Of a stretch of DNA of 44,034 bases, positions 35,611-43,898 are shown in pieces; positions within the stretch are counted from its first letter, which is position 1; every line of letters starts with the position of its first letter. This DNA is from an uncultured Muribaculaceae bacterium. GTDB taxonomy: Bacteria > Bacteroidota > Bacteroidia > Bacteroidales > Muribaculaceae. The position numbers were made by a program, and so were the translations under genes. The stretch covers positions 1-44,034 of the forward strand of contig CANQQE010000028.1 of the NCBI GenBank assembly GCA_947625935.1. Reading direction: 5' to 3'. The notes under the pieces were generated by a model. That model was not told the origin of the DNA. It saw nothing but the letters and a program-made list of their open reading frames with translations, and ran no database searches.

Positions 35611-36162
35611 TCACTCGTTATCCTTGAATAGCTTGTCCTCGCTGTCTAATTTGAAATAGTGTGAAAGCACGGCAATGAATTTTGAGATTTGTTTGATGGC
35701 GTTTATAGTATCGGGCGACACATCTTTGCCCTGCAGTCTTAACATCAACATCCCGTATAATGCGGTGAAGCAGGTCTCAATCTCACCACTCTTAGCGTCG
35801 CCTGCTTTGGAGCGTAATTCGACAATAAAAGGTAATGTCCGATAAAATTCGGCAGTATATTCCGGGAAACGCGGGTCTTTGAGCAGTGTCTGATGGAGTT
35901 GCACGAGAGCCATGAGCACATTGGTGTTAATTTGCAGATGTCCTTTTTCTGCGACTCCCTCTCTACGCATCATGTCGATAAGGGATTCATACCATTCAAC
36001 CATCTCCTTGCGCTGAGCCTCTGTGAGGGTGTATTTATCAATCACGTTATGCTCTATGCGCTCTAAATCGAGTCCGTTAGCTCTTATGATGTCTTCGATT
36101 TGCCACATATACAGCAGGTATTCGGCGATATTTTCTTTACGTTTCTGTGAAGCTACAATCAT
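35611..36162 (-). CDS. DUF4924 family protein
   Basis: A 183-residue all-helical cytoplasmic protein. The opening IVASQKRKENIAEYLLYMWQ and the mid-segment EAQRKEMVEWYESLIDMM are typical of the DUF4924 family of Bacteroidetes. No function is known. A minus-strand -7 box TATATTTG at 36183-36190 lies upstream. Operon context with rfbD and prfC may be conserved in Bacteroidales, but I cannot test that here. Confidence 0.8.
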   Translation of the reverse strand: MIVASQKRKENIAEYLLYMWQIEDIIRANGLDLERIEHNVIDKYTLTEAQRKEMVEWYESLIDMMRREGVAEKGHLQINTNVLMALVQLHQTLLKDPRFPEYTAEFYRTLPFIVELRSKAGDAKSGEIETCFTALYGMLMLRLQGKDVSPDTINAIKQISKFIAVLSHYFKLDSEDKLFKDNE

Positions 36163-36182
36163 TTTATAGAGATTTTATGGTG

Positions 36183-36190
36183 CAAATATA
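36183..36190 (-). promoter_or_regulatory. -7 box for the DUF4924 gene
   Basis: Minus-strand TATATTTG matches TAnnTTTG, about 20 bases upstream of the start codon. The nearest TTTG upstream is 24 bases away, longer than usual. Confidence 0.4.
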
Positions 36191-36272
36191 GCATACATAA
36201 TAGCCCGCAAGTGCCAAAAGAATGCTTTTAAATGTAAAAATTAGATTTTCGACGAAAAATGTCTGAAAAAAT

Positions 36273-36302
36273 TTTGCAATTTAAAAATTATGCGTACCTT
36301 TG
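36273..36302 (+). promoter_or_regulatory. Promoter of tRNA-Gln
   Basis: TTTG (36273-36276), 18 bases, then TACCTTTG (36295-36302). The start is predicted about 36309, shortly before the tRNA. Confidence 0.55.
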
Positions 36303-36325
36303 CACTCGCAAAACCACTTAAACAT

Positions 36326-36396
36326 TGCCTTGTGGTGTAATGGTAGCACGTCGGATTCTGGTTCCGCCTGTGAGGGTTCAAATCCTTCCAAGGCAA
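36326..36396 (+). tRNA. tRNA-Gln (CUG anticodon)
   Basis: A 71-base cloverleaf. The acceptor stem TGCCTTG pairs with CAAGGCA, with discriminator A. U8 and G9 are in place, followed by a D arm with AATGGTAG. The anticodon stem GGA/TCC encloses the loop TTCTGGT, giving anticodon CUG. The T arm is GAGGG-TTCAAAT-CCTTC. The 3' CCA is not encoded. It would read CAG codons. An integrase remnant lies 190 bases downstream. Confidence 0.85.
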
Positions 36397-36589
36397 CAAA
36401 AGGAGAATTGAAATTCATGCTTCAGTTCTCCTTTTTCATATTTGAATGAATATCAGAGATTTATTAATAATTCGTACTATACGGTTGTTCGACGCAAACC
36501 TCTATTTTCACATGATGGCAGAGGCATGTGCATGAGAAATGTGCAGTGCCTGGCCATAATCGAAGTTGATGGACTGTAAAGATTAAGTT

Positions 36590-36739
36590 ATGTCCAAAAT
36601 TTCGTTAAAATTCGCTAACAAAGACGGCAAATTTTGCCTCTGTGCCCACGTCAAAGGGACACAGGTTCGACACTACAAGATGGTGTCCGGGTTAAATAAA
36701 CCCTTTGACTCGGAAAAATGCTTCATATGTTGTTTGTAG
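36590..36739 (+). pseudogene. Remnant of a tyrosine integrase (N-terminal arm domain only)
   Basis: A 49-codon frame that starts MSKISLKFANKDGKF and continues with HVKGTQVRHYKMVSGL, closely like the N-terminal arm-binding domain of Bacteroidetes tyrosine integrases. These normally run on for ~400 residues with the catalytic R-H-R-Y set; here a stop follows SEKCFICC and no catalytic domain can be found in any frame downstream. It lies just after tRNA-Gln, a favoured integration site. The rest of the gap 36397-36943 shows no other gene. Confidence 0.6.
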
Positions 36740-36943
36740 GATATGTGCATCATATTAGGTGTCGAAATATTTGTTAATTTATCTACTTCGGTATCTGGTT
36801 ATAATTAAACTGTGTTAATAATCATGAGTATGTTTCGTGGATTAGCTATAAATTATTAGTGATTAATTAAATTTGTTGAATAAAGAAAAAGATTTTAAAT
36901 CACCTTATTATTAACAATTTAAAATTATACGCATAGTATAACC

Positions 36944-38365
36944 ATGAAAACATTCCAGCACGAGAAGTTACGACGCTACGCTATATCTGTAGCTCTTTTA
37001 TCAATCACGTCATTGCCGCTTATTGCAGAGTCGGATCTTGATTATAACGGTGTGAGCATTGGAGAATCGGAGCAGACTCTATATCTTTCTCCTTTATGGT
37101 TAGTTTCCGATGGTTTGGAGCAGCATGATGACGGTGACGCTTTTCAGTCAATGACGGTTGTCGGAGATGTGATATACATATCTGATGCGTCAATCGGCGA
37201 TGCTAAACTGTTGCGCCGGTATAGCAGAGCCAATGGCTCTCGATTGACAGACTTGCCGATTGTGTACCCGTCGTCAATACAAGTTCCAGCCGGGCCAATA
37301 ACTCATGTAGGGGCAGATGGCGCGGGTGCGTTATATGTATGGTCGGGGCTTCCTGATGAATCGTCGCCGGTTGTCGATATTGATATAGTTGATCCGCAAA
37401 GCGGCGCTGTTACGAGCCGAATAAGACATGATCTCAGGTTGATTGCGCCTGAACGATATGTAAATATCCGTTCCATCCACCTTGGACATCCTCAAATAAC
37501 GGGTTCGTTATTTTCCGGGAATTACGAGCTTGCGATGACCGAGATATTTTCTATGGCAGGCAGCGATACGGATGGAATCAGACTCTGGCGTATACCAATG
37601 GTCGGCGGAGAGCCTGATGATCCGAGAGCGTCAAAACTATTGTTGCCTAATGACGAATCGGATGGGCGCATCGACGCATTTATTCCGATAGACCGTAACG
37701 CACGCGTAGCAATGATAGATGGCAGTAAGTCCATAGTCGACGACGGGATAAACCGGCCCATGTATTTCCGCGTCAGGAATTTGGGCGTACAGGTCAACAG
37801 TCGTCTCGAAACGTCTGATGGTTCATCACCGGAGGCTAAAGCCAACGGTATGACGATATTTAACTGGGGGCAATATCGTCTTATGATTTATGGTAACAAC
37901 GTTACGAACGGTTCAAACTTTGCAATTGCTCATTGGAAAGACACGTCGGAAGGAATCAGCGGCGGTAATATTGAAAAGTTATGGACTTTTCCTAAACTTG
38001 GATTTGGGCCATCTCTCGGAAAGTCGCCTGTCACATTATCTCATGCAATGACCCATGAAGGGAATGACAAGCGTATTGACTTGTATGTCTATTCATCGGG
38101 TAACGGTCTTGGCGCTTATGCGATTGGCGATACCCGTTACTCGGGGACTACAGACCTGCCAAAGATGAAATATGACTATCCGACTGTTACGATAAATGGC
38201 GCTATTGTGACGCTGACATATCCGGCGGCTCTGGAAGTGGTGTCAATTGACGGCAAATATGTGATGTCATCAGGCCCTGCCGCCAGTCATGATCTTTCTG
38301 GCCTTTCCTCTGGTGTCTATATAATCAAGACCTCTGGTCGGCAATTTAAAATACAATTGCCGTAA
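36944..38365 (+). CDS. Secreted protein of unknown function with T9SS-like sorting tail
   Basis: A 473-residue secreted protein. An N-terminal signal peptide (about 1-29) is followed by a beta-rich body (about 40-420) that could be a propeller: repeated strands with spaced G-D-turns and SGNGLGAYAIGD near 384. I suspect a DUF4623-like fold, but cannot confirm it. The C-terminal ~50 residues (VVSIDGKYVMSSG ... LSSGVYIIKTSGRQFKI) fit a type A type IX sorting domain. It stands alone, downstream of the integrase remnant. Function unknown. Confidence 0.7.
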   Translation: MKTFQHEKLRRYAISVALLSITSLPLIAESDLDYNGVSIGESEQTLYLSPLWLVSDGLEQHDDGDAFQSMTVVGDVIYISDASIGDAKLLRRYSRANGSRLTDLPIVYPSSIQVPAGPITHVGADGAGALYVWSGLPDESSPVVDIDIVDPQSGAVTSRIRHDLRLIAPERYVNIRSIHLGHPQITGSLFSGNYELAMTEIFSMAGSDTDGIRLWRIPMVGGEPDDPRASKLLLPNDESDGRIDAFIPIDRNARVAMIDGSKSIVDDGINRPMYFRVRNLGVQVNSRLETSDGSSPEAKANGMTIFNWGQYRLMIYGNNVTNGSNFAIAHWKDTSEGISGGNIEKLWTFPKLGFGPSLGKSPVTLSHAMTHEGNDKRIDLYVYSSGNGLGAYAIGDTRYSGTTDLPKMKYDYPTVTINGAIVTLTYPAALEVVSIDGKYVMSSGPAASHDLSGLSSGVYIIKTSGRQFKIQLP

Positions 38366-38410
38366 TGCCAATTTATTTGTAGAAATTGCCCCTTGATTTA
38401 GTCAATTAGC

Positions 38411-38453
38411 AGGCAGTCACGATCATGTTCAATCTGCATGACCGTGACTGTCT
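38411..38453. terminator. Bidirectional terminator
   Basis: A 17-base arm (38411-38427) pairs with 38437-38453 through 15 Watson-Crick and two G-T pairs. It sits between the converging sorting-tail and YciE-like genes. Confidence 0.7.
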
Positions 38454-38471
38454 GTTTATTTTGAGGGTTTT

Positions 38472-39104
38472 CTATTCTGCTGATGCGTCTTCGTTGACAG
38501 ACTCAAGAGCGAGAGTAGTGAGTGCTTTGTCGGTCTTTTTCTCATCTTTGAGTATTGACCTCAAAAGTTTCGCGACTTTATCTTCTTTCATCGCATCGGC
38601 AAAGGCGGCAAGCGTGCCATATGTCGCAATTTCGTAATGCTCCACCTTTTGTGCGGCAAGTATGAGCCCGGCATCCCGTATGGCAGAACCTTTGTCGGTA
38701 TCGGCTATTATGCTCTCTGATTCAGAGATCAGCCCTTCCATTGCGTCACACTTTTTTGTCGTCGGCTTTTCTCCCATCAACTCAAATATCTGTTCAATGG
38801 AGGATATCTGAGCCTCGGTATCGGCGATATGATCGTCAAAAGAGGATGCGAGCTCTTTGCCTGTCGCAGCTTTGCGCATTTTAGGCAATGCTTTCTTTAA
38901 GGCTTTTTCCGCCCATAATATGTCCTTTAACTCATCGATGAAAAATGAGCGAAATTCTTCGCCGCTGTTTTTATCGATAGCGTTGCTTTTCGCTGAAGTT
39001 TTCAGCTCGGTTTTAGTTTCAGCCACTTCTTTTTTCTTTGGATCTGCCTTTGCTTTGGCATCATCCTTCTTAGAGGAATCAATTTTCTTAGCTTTGGTTT
39101 CCAT
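38472..39104 (-). CDS. YciE/DUF892 ferritin-like protein with lysine-rich tail
   Basis: A 210-residue protein. The first ~45 residues are a disordered tail rich in K, A and E (KKDDAKAKADPKKKE), like a histone H1-type tail. The rest is a four-helix ferritin-like DUF892 domain: FFIDELKDILWAEKALKKALPKM, SSFDDHIADTEAQI and AAQKVEHYEIATYGTL carry the conserved acidic and histidine residues for metal binding. Such proteins are tied to oxidative and general stress. The ATG at 39104 replaces a longer frame whose first 22 residues are hydrophobic and not family-like. Confidence 0.8.
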   Translation of the reverse strand: METKAKKIDSSKKDDAKAKADPKKKEVAETKTELKTSAKSNAIDKNSGEEFRSFFIDELKDILWAEKALKKALPKMRKAATGKELASSFDDHIADTEAQISSIEQIFELMGEKPTTKKCDAMEGLISESESIIADTDKGSAIRDAGLILAAQKVEHYEIATYGTLAAFADAMKEDKVAKLLRSILKDEKKTDKALTTLALESVNEDASAE

Positions 39105-39408
39105 AATTAAAAGTTGTTTGAAGTTAAAAAACACACATTGAATAAGCGCACAAATGAAAATGTTATCCACTTATTCATTCATGCGTACAAAACGAGAAAC
39201 CATTGGCTATGGTTTTGCGTAATAATCACAATATATATTATAAAATGTGATAAATCATAGCGGATTTAGCCCGATTGCCGACATAAGTTTAAATATTAAT
39301 GGCGAAATAAGAATAACTGTTATTCGGCACAGTCCATTCCATAGATTAGATCGTAATCTTCGGTTTGTTGTACAGAAATTATGAAGCATCATCCCCGGCG
39401 CAAAAGCG
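39105..39408. other. AT-rich gap without recognised gene
   Basis: Between the YciE-like gene and the tRNA-Ser terminator I see no coding frame with family-like sequence and no full promoter. It probably holds the upstream region of the YciE-like gene. Confidence 0.5.
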
Positions 39409-39442
39409 AGGCAGCGGCCCGTCTGAACGTAAGCCGCTGCCT
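39409..39442 (-). terminator. Terminator of tRNA-Ser
   Basis: AGGCAGCGGC pairs exactly with GCCGCTGCCT. On the minus strand it follows the tRNA by about 17 bases, and CGCTTTTG comes after. Confidence 0.7.
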
Positions 39443-39459
39443 TCCAATGTGTTCGGTTG

Positions 39460-39547
39460 CGGAGTGAGGGGGATTCGAACCCCCGAAGCGCTTTTGACGC
39501 TTACACGCTTTCCAGGCGTGCCTCTTCAACCACTCGAGCATCACTCC
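39460..39547 (-). tRNA. tRNA-Ser (GGA anticodon)
   Basis: An 88-base class II tRNA. The acceptor stem GGAGTGA pairs with TCACTCC, discriminator G. The anticodon loop CTGGAAA gives GGA, reading UCC and UCU. The long variable arm (GCGTCAAAAGCGC) is typical of serine tRNA. The T loop is TTCGAAT. The 3' CCA is not encoded. Confidence 0.9.
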
Positions 39548-39572
39548 TTTTATCTGCTTGCTGATTGTGGTG

Positions 39573-39603
39573 CAAATTTAAGCATTATTTCTCGATTGAC
39601 AAG
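39573..39603 (-). promoter_or_regulatory. Promoter of tRNA-Ser
   Basis: Minus-strand CTTG (39600-39603), 19 bases, TAAATTTG (39573-39580). One mismatch from the consensus at -33. Confidence 0.5.
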
Positions 39604-39670
39604 ACTTATCTGCTATTTTGGGCATTAATTTAATCATATGACTGCTTTGGTGAAGCAAACAGAAAGCGGT

Positions 39671-40573
39671 TTAGAATATTTTAATCGGCGGGATGTAGCG
39701 TTTTGGCTGACGTTTCAAATCAACAAGAATTGAATCCAAATCGCTCATTATCAATGTTACTCCATCGTAAAGCGCGGGGTCTTTGATGAGTTTGCCAAGC
39801 GATGAGTTTGGGCTATTGAGCTCGTCAGTGAGCTGTCGCAGGCTTTCGGTGGTCGCGTACAGATTGCGGATTGTTGAATCAATCGGCGCACCGTTGAGAG
39901 TGGCGGCGAATGTGTCAAGACGGCATGAGATTGAAGCTGCGTTATCGCTAAGAGTTCTGACGTTGTTCATAACCGGCGGCAATGACGCAATGGAGGCATT
40001 GAGCGCGCGGGTAGAGGTTTCGAGATTCGCTGTTATGGCATCGAGACGCTTGATTGACGAGAGTAGGGCCGGGTCGCTTACGAGCAGATTAAGGGATGAT
40101 ATCAATGAGTCCACTTTTGGCGCTATCGCGGCAACCGACGGAAGAATATCTTCAGAAACGCTTTCCATCAATCCTCCAGGGGTCTCGGCAATCAAATTGT
40201 CGCCGACGGTGTGATAGTCACCACTTGCCGACATTTCCAACTTGATGGTAGCAGTGCCGAGCATATCTGTCACAAGGAGAGCTTTCGTGCCTTTGGGTAC
40301 CTTTAACTGACGGTCAAGGCTTAACTCAACTTTAACGTGTCCGGGGTTGTCGTACTCATAATTTATCTCTCTGACTTGGCCAACTTTGAATCCATTTACT
40401 GTTACAGGTGCTGACACCGCAAGTCCATTAACGTTTGTGTAGGTCGCATAGTAATAGTTAGCAGCTTTAAACACATTGACTCCTTTCAGATAGTCAATGC
40501 CAAAAAACAGTAGAGCAAGCGTTAGAATTGCACACAGGCCAATTACTACTTCTTTTTTGAATATTTTATTCAT
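39671..40573 (-). CDS. MlaD family (MCE domain) protein
   Basis: A 300-residue inner-membrane-anchored protein. One helix (about 7-24) leads into an MCE domain (about 37-115, with NVNGLAVSAPVTVNGFKVGQV). A helical region of weak heptad character follows (about 140-280). MCE proteins form hexameric tunnels that carry lipids across the periplasm. It follows the amidase gene by 31 bases, a pairing common in Bacteroidetes. No MlaE or MlaF genes are in the window. Confidence 0.88.
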   Translation of the reverse strand: MNKIFKKEVVIGLCAILTLALLFFGIDYLKGVNVFKAANYYYATYTNVNGLAVSAPVTVNGFKVGQVREINYEYDNPGHVKVELSLDRQLKVPKGTKALLVTDMLGTATIKLEMSASGDYHTVGDNLIAETPGGLMESVSEDILPSVAAIAPKVDSLISSLNLLVSDPALLSSIKRLDAITANLETSTRALNASIASLPPVMNNVRTLSDNAASISCRLDTFAATLNGAPIDSTIRNLYATTESLRQLTDELNSPNSSLGKLIKDPALYDGVTLIMSDLDSILVDLKRQPKRYIPPIKIF

Positions 40574-40604
40574 ATGAATTGTGATTATCGTTGTTTATAA
40601 GTAA

Positions 40605-41894
40605 CTACAGGCGCTTGCCATCACGGGTTGTGATAATAAACGCATCCGGGAATTTACTTCTGATTTTTTTCAATATTTTTTCTGCTTCACTCCATGTAGA
40701 GGCTTCGCCGAACGTGTATTTCCACATCCCGTTTTCCTTATAGTAGCTTACGGGATATAGCCCCTTAAATGATTTATCACCTTTTTCATAGAGTCGGGTG
40801 CTCATGAGAAATTGGACTTTGTATATCTTCTTGGCAACTGAGTTTGAGTTTGGGATATTATTACCGGATGTATTGTCCGCTTTTTTCGGCTTGGTTTCGA
40901 TTTCAGCTACAATCGGATCCGTATTGGCATCGTTGTCCGCTGAAGTCATTGACTCGGAGACAATCAATTCGTGGCGATCGGTTTCTTTTTTGTCTTTTTT
41001 TGATTTTTTCCCCTTCTTTTTCTTGGGCTTATCTTTTTTCTGTTTCGATTTATCTTTGTTGTCGTCTCCGTTGTCCGAAATGCGATTTTCAGTAACGGGA
41101 GCTTTTATTGATTTATCGTAGCTTGCTTTGTATCTCTTGAACGCATTCGCTATCGACGTGGCCAGTTTTTTCTGACCTTTGTCGGAAGCAAGGAATTTTT
41201 CTTGCGCCGGGTTGCATATAAAGTCAAGCTCAATGAGTACCGACGGCATTCCGGTGGCCCAAAGAACCCAAAAACCGGCTTGTCGCACCCCTTTATCGGC
41301 TCTCCCGGCGTTTTCGATAAGCTCGTTTTCAATCTCTTGGGCAAATGCGACGCTTTGTTCCATGTGTTTGTTCTGGCTCATCTCAAAAACGATATATGAT
41401 TCAGTTGAGTTGGGGTCAAAGCCTTGGTATTTTGTTGAATAATCGGATTCCAACGTAATCACGGCATTCTCTCGTTTGGCAACTTCAAGGTTGGATGCTG
41501 ATTTGTGTAGACCGAGAGTGTAGACCGACGCACCTTGGACAGTCGTGCGGTTCTTGGACTTTTTGTCGACGGAATTGACATGGATTGATATGAACAGATT
41601 TCCACCGGCCTTGTTGGCTATTTCAGCACGTTCTTTTAGCGATATGAAAGTGTCTGATTTACGGGTATACACGATTTTCACATCATCAAACTCATCATCT
41701 ATTATCTCGCCTACTAATTTTGCGACTGCGAGATTTATGCTCTTTTCATTGGTTATCTTACCTATCGCTCCGTAATCTTTACCGCCATGGCCGGGGTCAA
41801 TTACAAGCACAAAGTCGCCGCCAGCTCTTGCGAAGGCAAGCGCCGGTGCGGCGGCAATCACGAGCAGCAACAATACCGCCTTAATCGTGTTCAT
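40605..41894 (-). CDS. N-acetylmuramoyl-L-alanine amidase with SPOR domain
   Basis: A 429-residue periplasmic amidase that trims peptides from peptidoglycan, typically during division. A signal peptide (about 1-23) precedes an Amidase_3 domain (about 28-235). Zinc-ligand segments VIDPGHGGKDYGA, ERAEIAN and ISIHVN are present. A lysine-rich linker (about 255-305) leads to a C-terminal SPOR domain (about 350-429) that binds denuded glycan. The ATG at 41894 was chosen because it opens a clean signal peptide and a -7 box lies upstream at 41944-41951. Confidence 0.93.
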   Translation of the reverse strand: MNTIKAVLLLLVIAAAPALAFARAGGDFVLVIDPGHGGKDYGAIGKITNEKSINLAVAKLVGEIIDDEFDDVKIVYTRKSDTFISLKERAEIANKAGGNLFISIHVNSVDKKSKNRTTVQGASVYTLGLHKSASNLEVAKRENAVITLESDYSTKYQGFDPNSTESYIVFEMSQNKHMEQSVAFAQEIENELIENAGRADKGVRQAGFWVLWATGMPSVLIELDFICNPAQEKFLASDKGQKKLATSIANAFKRYKASYDKSIKAPVTENRISDNGDDNKDKSKQKKDKPKKKKGKKSKKDKKETDRHELIVSESMTSADNDANTDPIVAEIETKPKKADNTSGNNIPNSNSVAKKIYKVQFLMSTRLYEKGDKSFKGLYPVSYYKENGMWKYTFGEASTWSEAEKILKKIRSKFPDAFIITTRDGKRL

Positions 41895-41943
41895 TATTAT
41901 TGTATGATTGAGCTTCAAACTCATTAGCATAAATTTGTCAATG

Positions 41944-41951
41944 CAAATTTA
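41944..41951 (-). promoter_or_regulatory. -7 box for the amidase-mlaD operon
   Basis: Minus-strand TAAATTTG matches TAnnTTTG, about 50 bases upstream of the chosen start codon. Confidence 0.45.
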
Positions 41952-42060
41952 AGCATTCATTGCCGATTACGGTGACTTATGACGGCTGTTTTTGATTTAT
42001 AACGACCAATTTTATGCTAATTATGCCACAAATAAGTTCAAAAAGATTAATTAATACGAT

Positions 42061-42068
42061 TATCTTTG
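42061..42068 (+). promoter_or_regulatory. -7 box for the GldB-like gene
   Basis: TATCTTTG is a perfect -7 box. It lies 23 bases upstream of the ATG at 42092, so an ATG-like start further upstream cannot be on the same transcript. The -33 is unclear. Confidence 0.5.
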
Positions 42069-42091
42069 CGGTATGTATTAAGATTTCAGTT

Positions 42092-43087
42092 ATGAAAAAA
42101 ATAGTCGTCCTCGCAATAATTTTTATAGTGATGGTATCATGCAGTGATAACACGCGTCGCATTGATGATAGCGCAACCGCTTTACCTATAGAGCGTCTTG
42201 ACCAATTGGTGTACCATTACAATGAAATTGATTCGGCTACTCGTGACTGTCTTACCGATTCAATGTCTCCGGGACTTGACATATATTTGCGGGTTGCGGG
42301 TATCAATAGCGACAGTATCGATGTCGACTCGGCCTTGACTATGTTGTCGGGGAGCCAACCGGTGAAAGTGTTTACCCCGGATGTCGATGACAGGCTCCAC
42401 TCGATTGAAGATTTGGAGATGAGTCTGGGGATAGCCCTGCGGCGCATACAAACCGTTTTGCCCGGAATTGACGTGTCGCATATCTACGGCGTTGTTTCGC
42501 CCTATCGCCAGAGCGTGATCACGGCAGACTCCGTAGTTTTCGTAGCTCTTAATCTATATCTTGGCAGGGACTACCCTGGATATTCCGGATTTGAAGATTA
42601 TTTTAGACAGACAAGAGAATCTGTGCGTATTCCATATGATGTGATAGAGGCGTTAGTGGCCTCCCGCTATCCAATTGACAATGACCGAGCTAAAACAATA
42701 CTTTCCAAAATGCTGTATCAAGGAGCGTTGGTCTACGCTGTCATGTCGTCGATTCCTGACGCTGACTTATCTTTAGCCCTTGGTGTAAGCGGTGAGGATT
42801 TGAAATGGTTGGAGGGCAATGAATCCTTGATATGGGACAAGCTCATCCAGCAGGGATTACTATATTCAAGCTCAGAAATTGATGCTTCAAAATTGCTTAT
42901 GCCATCGCCGGCCACACCGGCCATTCATCCTGAAGCTCCTGGCAGGGTAGGGCGTTATGTCGGTTACGCTATAGTTAAATCATATGTTGACAAGCATAAG
43001 GACGTAACACTGGAGCAGTTGCTGTCATCCGATTATTATGGAGAAACAAAGACCCTGATAGATGCCGGCTACGTTCCTGCGAGATGA
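42092..43087 (+). CDS. GldB-like lipoprotein
   Basis: A 331-residue lipoprotein (signal peptide with lipobox IVMVSC, Cys near 17) related to the gliding-motility lipoprotein GldB. Family landmarks include PIERLDQLVYHY near the N-terminus, NLYLGRDYPGYSGFEDYFR in the middle and APGRVGRYVGYAIVKSYV near the end. In gliding Bacteroidetes GldB is needed for gliding and secretion; in non-motile Bacteroidales the role is uncertain. A start 26 codons upstream is ruled out by the promoter at 42061-42068. Followed by a terminator that overlaps its stop codon. Confidence 0.8.
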   Translation: MKKIVVLAIIFIVMVSCSDNTRRIDDSATALPIERLDQLVYHYNEIDSATRDCLTDSMSPGLDIYLRVAGINSDSIDVDSALTMLSGSQPVKVFTPDVDDRLHSIEDLEMSLGIALRRIQTVLPGIDVSHIYGVVSPYRQSVITADSVVFVALNLYLGRDYPGYSGFEDYFRQTRESVRIPYDVIEALVASRYPIDNDRAKTILSKMLYQGALVYAVMSSIPDADLSLALGVSGEDLKWLEGNESLIWDKLIQQGLLYSSSEIDASKLLMPSPATPAIHPEAPGRVGRYVGYAIVKSYVDKHKDVTLEQLLSSDYYGETKTLIDAGYVPAR

Positions 43088-43100
43088 TGGTTGCATCTCG
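43080..43100 (+). terminator. Terminator of the GldB-like gene
   Basis: CGAGATG pairs with CATCTCG around a 7-base loop, overlapping the stop codon, and is followed by a T6 tract at 43108-43113. Confidence 0.65.
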
Positions 43101-43119
43101 GTTGTGCTTTTTTAACAAC

Positions 43120-43141
43120 CTGCCGGAATCCGCTTCGGCAG
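43120..43141. repeat. Intergenic hairpin
   Basis: CTGCCG pairs with CGGCAG around a 10-base loop just after the T tract. No role is obvious; it could be a second terminator arm. Confidence 0.4.
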
Positions 43142-43194
43142 TGGGTTTCAGCTATATTGGCGACGCTAAAGTGGTGATAACGAGAGCCTACCAT

Positions 43195-43225
43195 TTTGTG
43201 GTTATAACAAAAAAGCGTATCTTTG
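43195..43225 (+). promoter_or_regulatory. Promoter of the thioredoxin-fold gene
   Basis: TTTG (43195-43198), 19 bases, then TATCTTTG (43218-43225): full consensus. Start is predicted near 43232, about 130 bases upstream of the gene. Confidence 0.65.
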
Positions 43226-43231
43226 CATCGG

Positions 43232-43360
43232 TTTTCTTAACCGCGTCATCACAGAGGTGAGACACACGCCGAAAATCGGCACGGATAATGAGGACGTAAA
43301 ATAGTCCGTAAACGGACTGAAGACCGATATTTATCCGAGTATTAACCAAAAATATGCGTA
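43232..43360 (+). promoter_or_regulatory. Structured leader RNA upstream of the thioredoxin-fold gene
   Basis: The leader contains TCAC/GTGA (43250-43260), GCCGA/TCGGC (43269-43281), and two competing stems around 43291-43318: GGAC with GTCC, or AGTCCG with CGGACT. Mutually exclusive pairings just before the coding region suggest a switch or attenuator. I do not recognise a known riboswitch. Confidence 0.4.
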
Positions 43361-43837
43361 ATGAAGAAAACTTTAATTTTTCTTGCGCTTTTGGTCATTA
43401 TAGTAATCTCTTTATCAGCCTATACTCCACGCGTGATAGCGCCAGAGAAAGGCTACACAGTCCCAGCTCTCTCGATTGAAAGCAACGACAGTGTCATCTC
43501 GCTAAGCGACTTCAGAGGGAAGTATCTATTATTGACTTTTTGGGCTTCGACCGACGCTGCGTCACGCATGAGATGCAACGAATATGAAAGCCTTGTTGAC
43601 CAAAACGCAAAGGTTTGCCAACTGTCAATCAATTTTGACAGAAATGAGAGATTATTTAAGGAAATCGTCAGGAATGACAATCTTAATCCCGAGCATCAAC
43701 ACAATCTGCCACCGTCGAAAGCTGATGGTGTGATAGCGGAATTTGACTTAGGCTCTACTCTTAGAACGTTTTTAATCGATCCTGAGGGGCGTGTTATATC
43801 GGTGAATCCCTCATTAACTGAAATTGCAGCCTTGTAA
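43361..43837 (+). CDS. Thioredoxin-fold protein lacking the CXXC active site
   Basis: A 158-residue protein with an N-terminal signal anchor (about 1-20) and a thioredoxin-like domain (about 30-150). SLSDFRGKYLLLTFWAS fits the beta-strand before the usual active site, but the place of CXXC is taken by STDAAS. One Cys lies further on (in RMRCNEYES) and one later (KVCQLS). A family-typical FLIDPEGRVIS strand follows. The domain probably does not do disulfide exchange; it may bind or scaffold. Followed by a strong terminator. Confidence 0.75.
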   Translation: MKKTLIFLALLVIIVISLSAYTPRVIAPEKGYTVPALSIESNDSVISLSDFRGKYLLLTFWASTDAASRMRCNEYESLVDQNAKVCQLSINFDRNERLFKEIVRNDNLNPEHQHNLPPSKADGVIAEFDLGSTLRTFLIDPEGRVISVNPSLTEIAAL

Positions 43838-43872
43838 AAAGATTATTTCTGTAGAAATTATGGAATTATTAA

Positions 43873-43896
43873 AACTTGCCCGGTTAATGGCAAGTT
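43873..43896 (+). terminator. Rho-independent terminator
   Basis: AACTTGCC pairs with GGCAAGTT around an 8-base loop, followed by a T5 tract. The -33 element of the next promoter overlaps its T run. Confidence 0.85.
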
Positions 43897-43898
43897 TT

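Noticed and set aside
36198-36216. Minus-strand TGGCAC followed by GC-rich bases, as a second sigma-54 promoter upstream of the DUF4924 gene
   Set aside because: The GG to GC spacing is one base short of the strict sigma-54 rule and the -12 half does not match.
43240-43325. Hammerhead-ribozyme-like pieces (GTC, GAAA and CTGAAGA) in the leader at the right
   Set aside because: The pieces occur in the wrong circular order and the flanking stems required by a hammerhead do not form.
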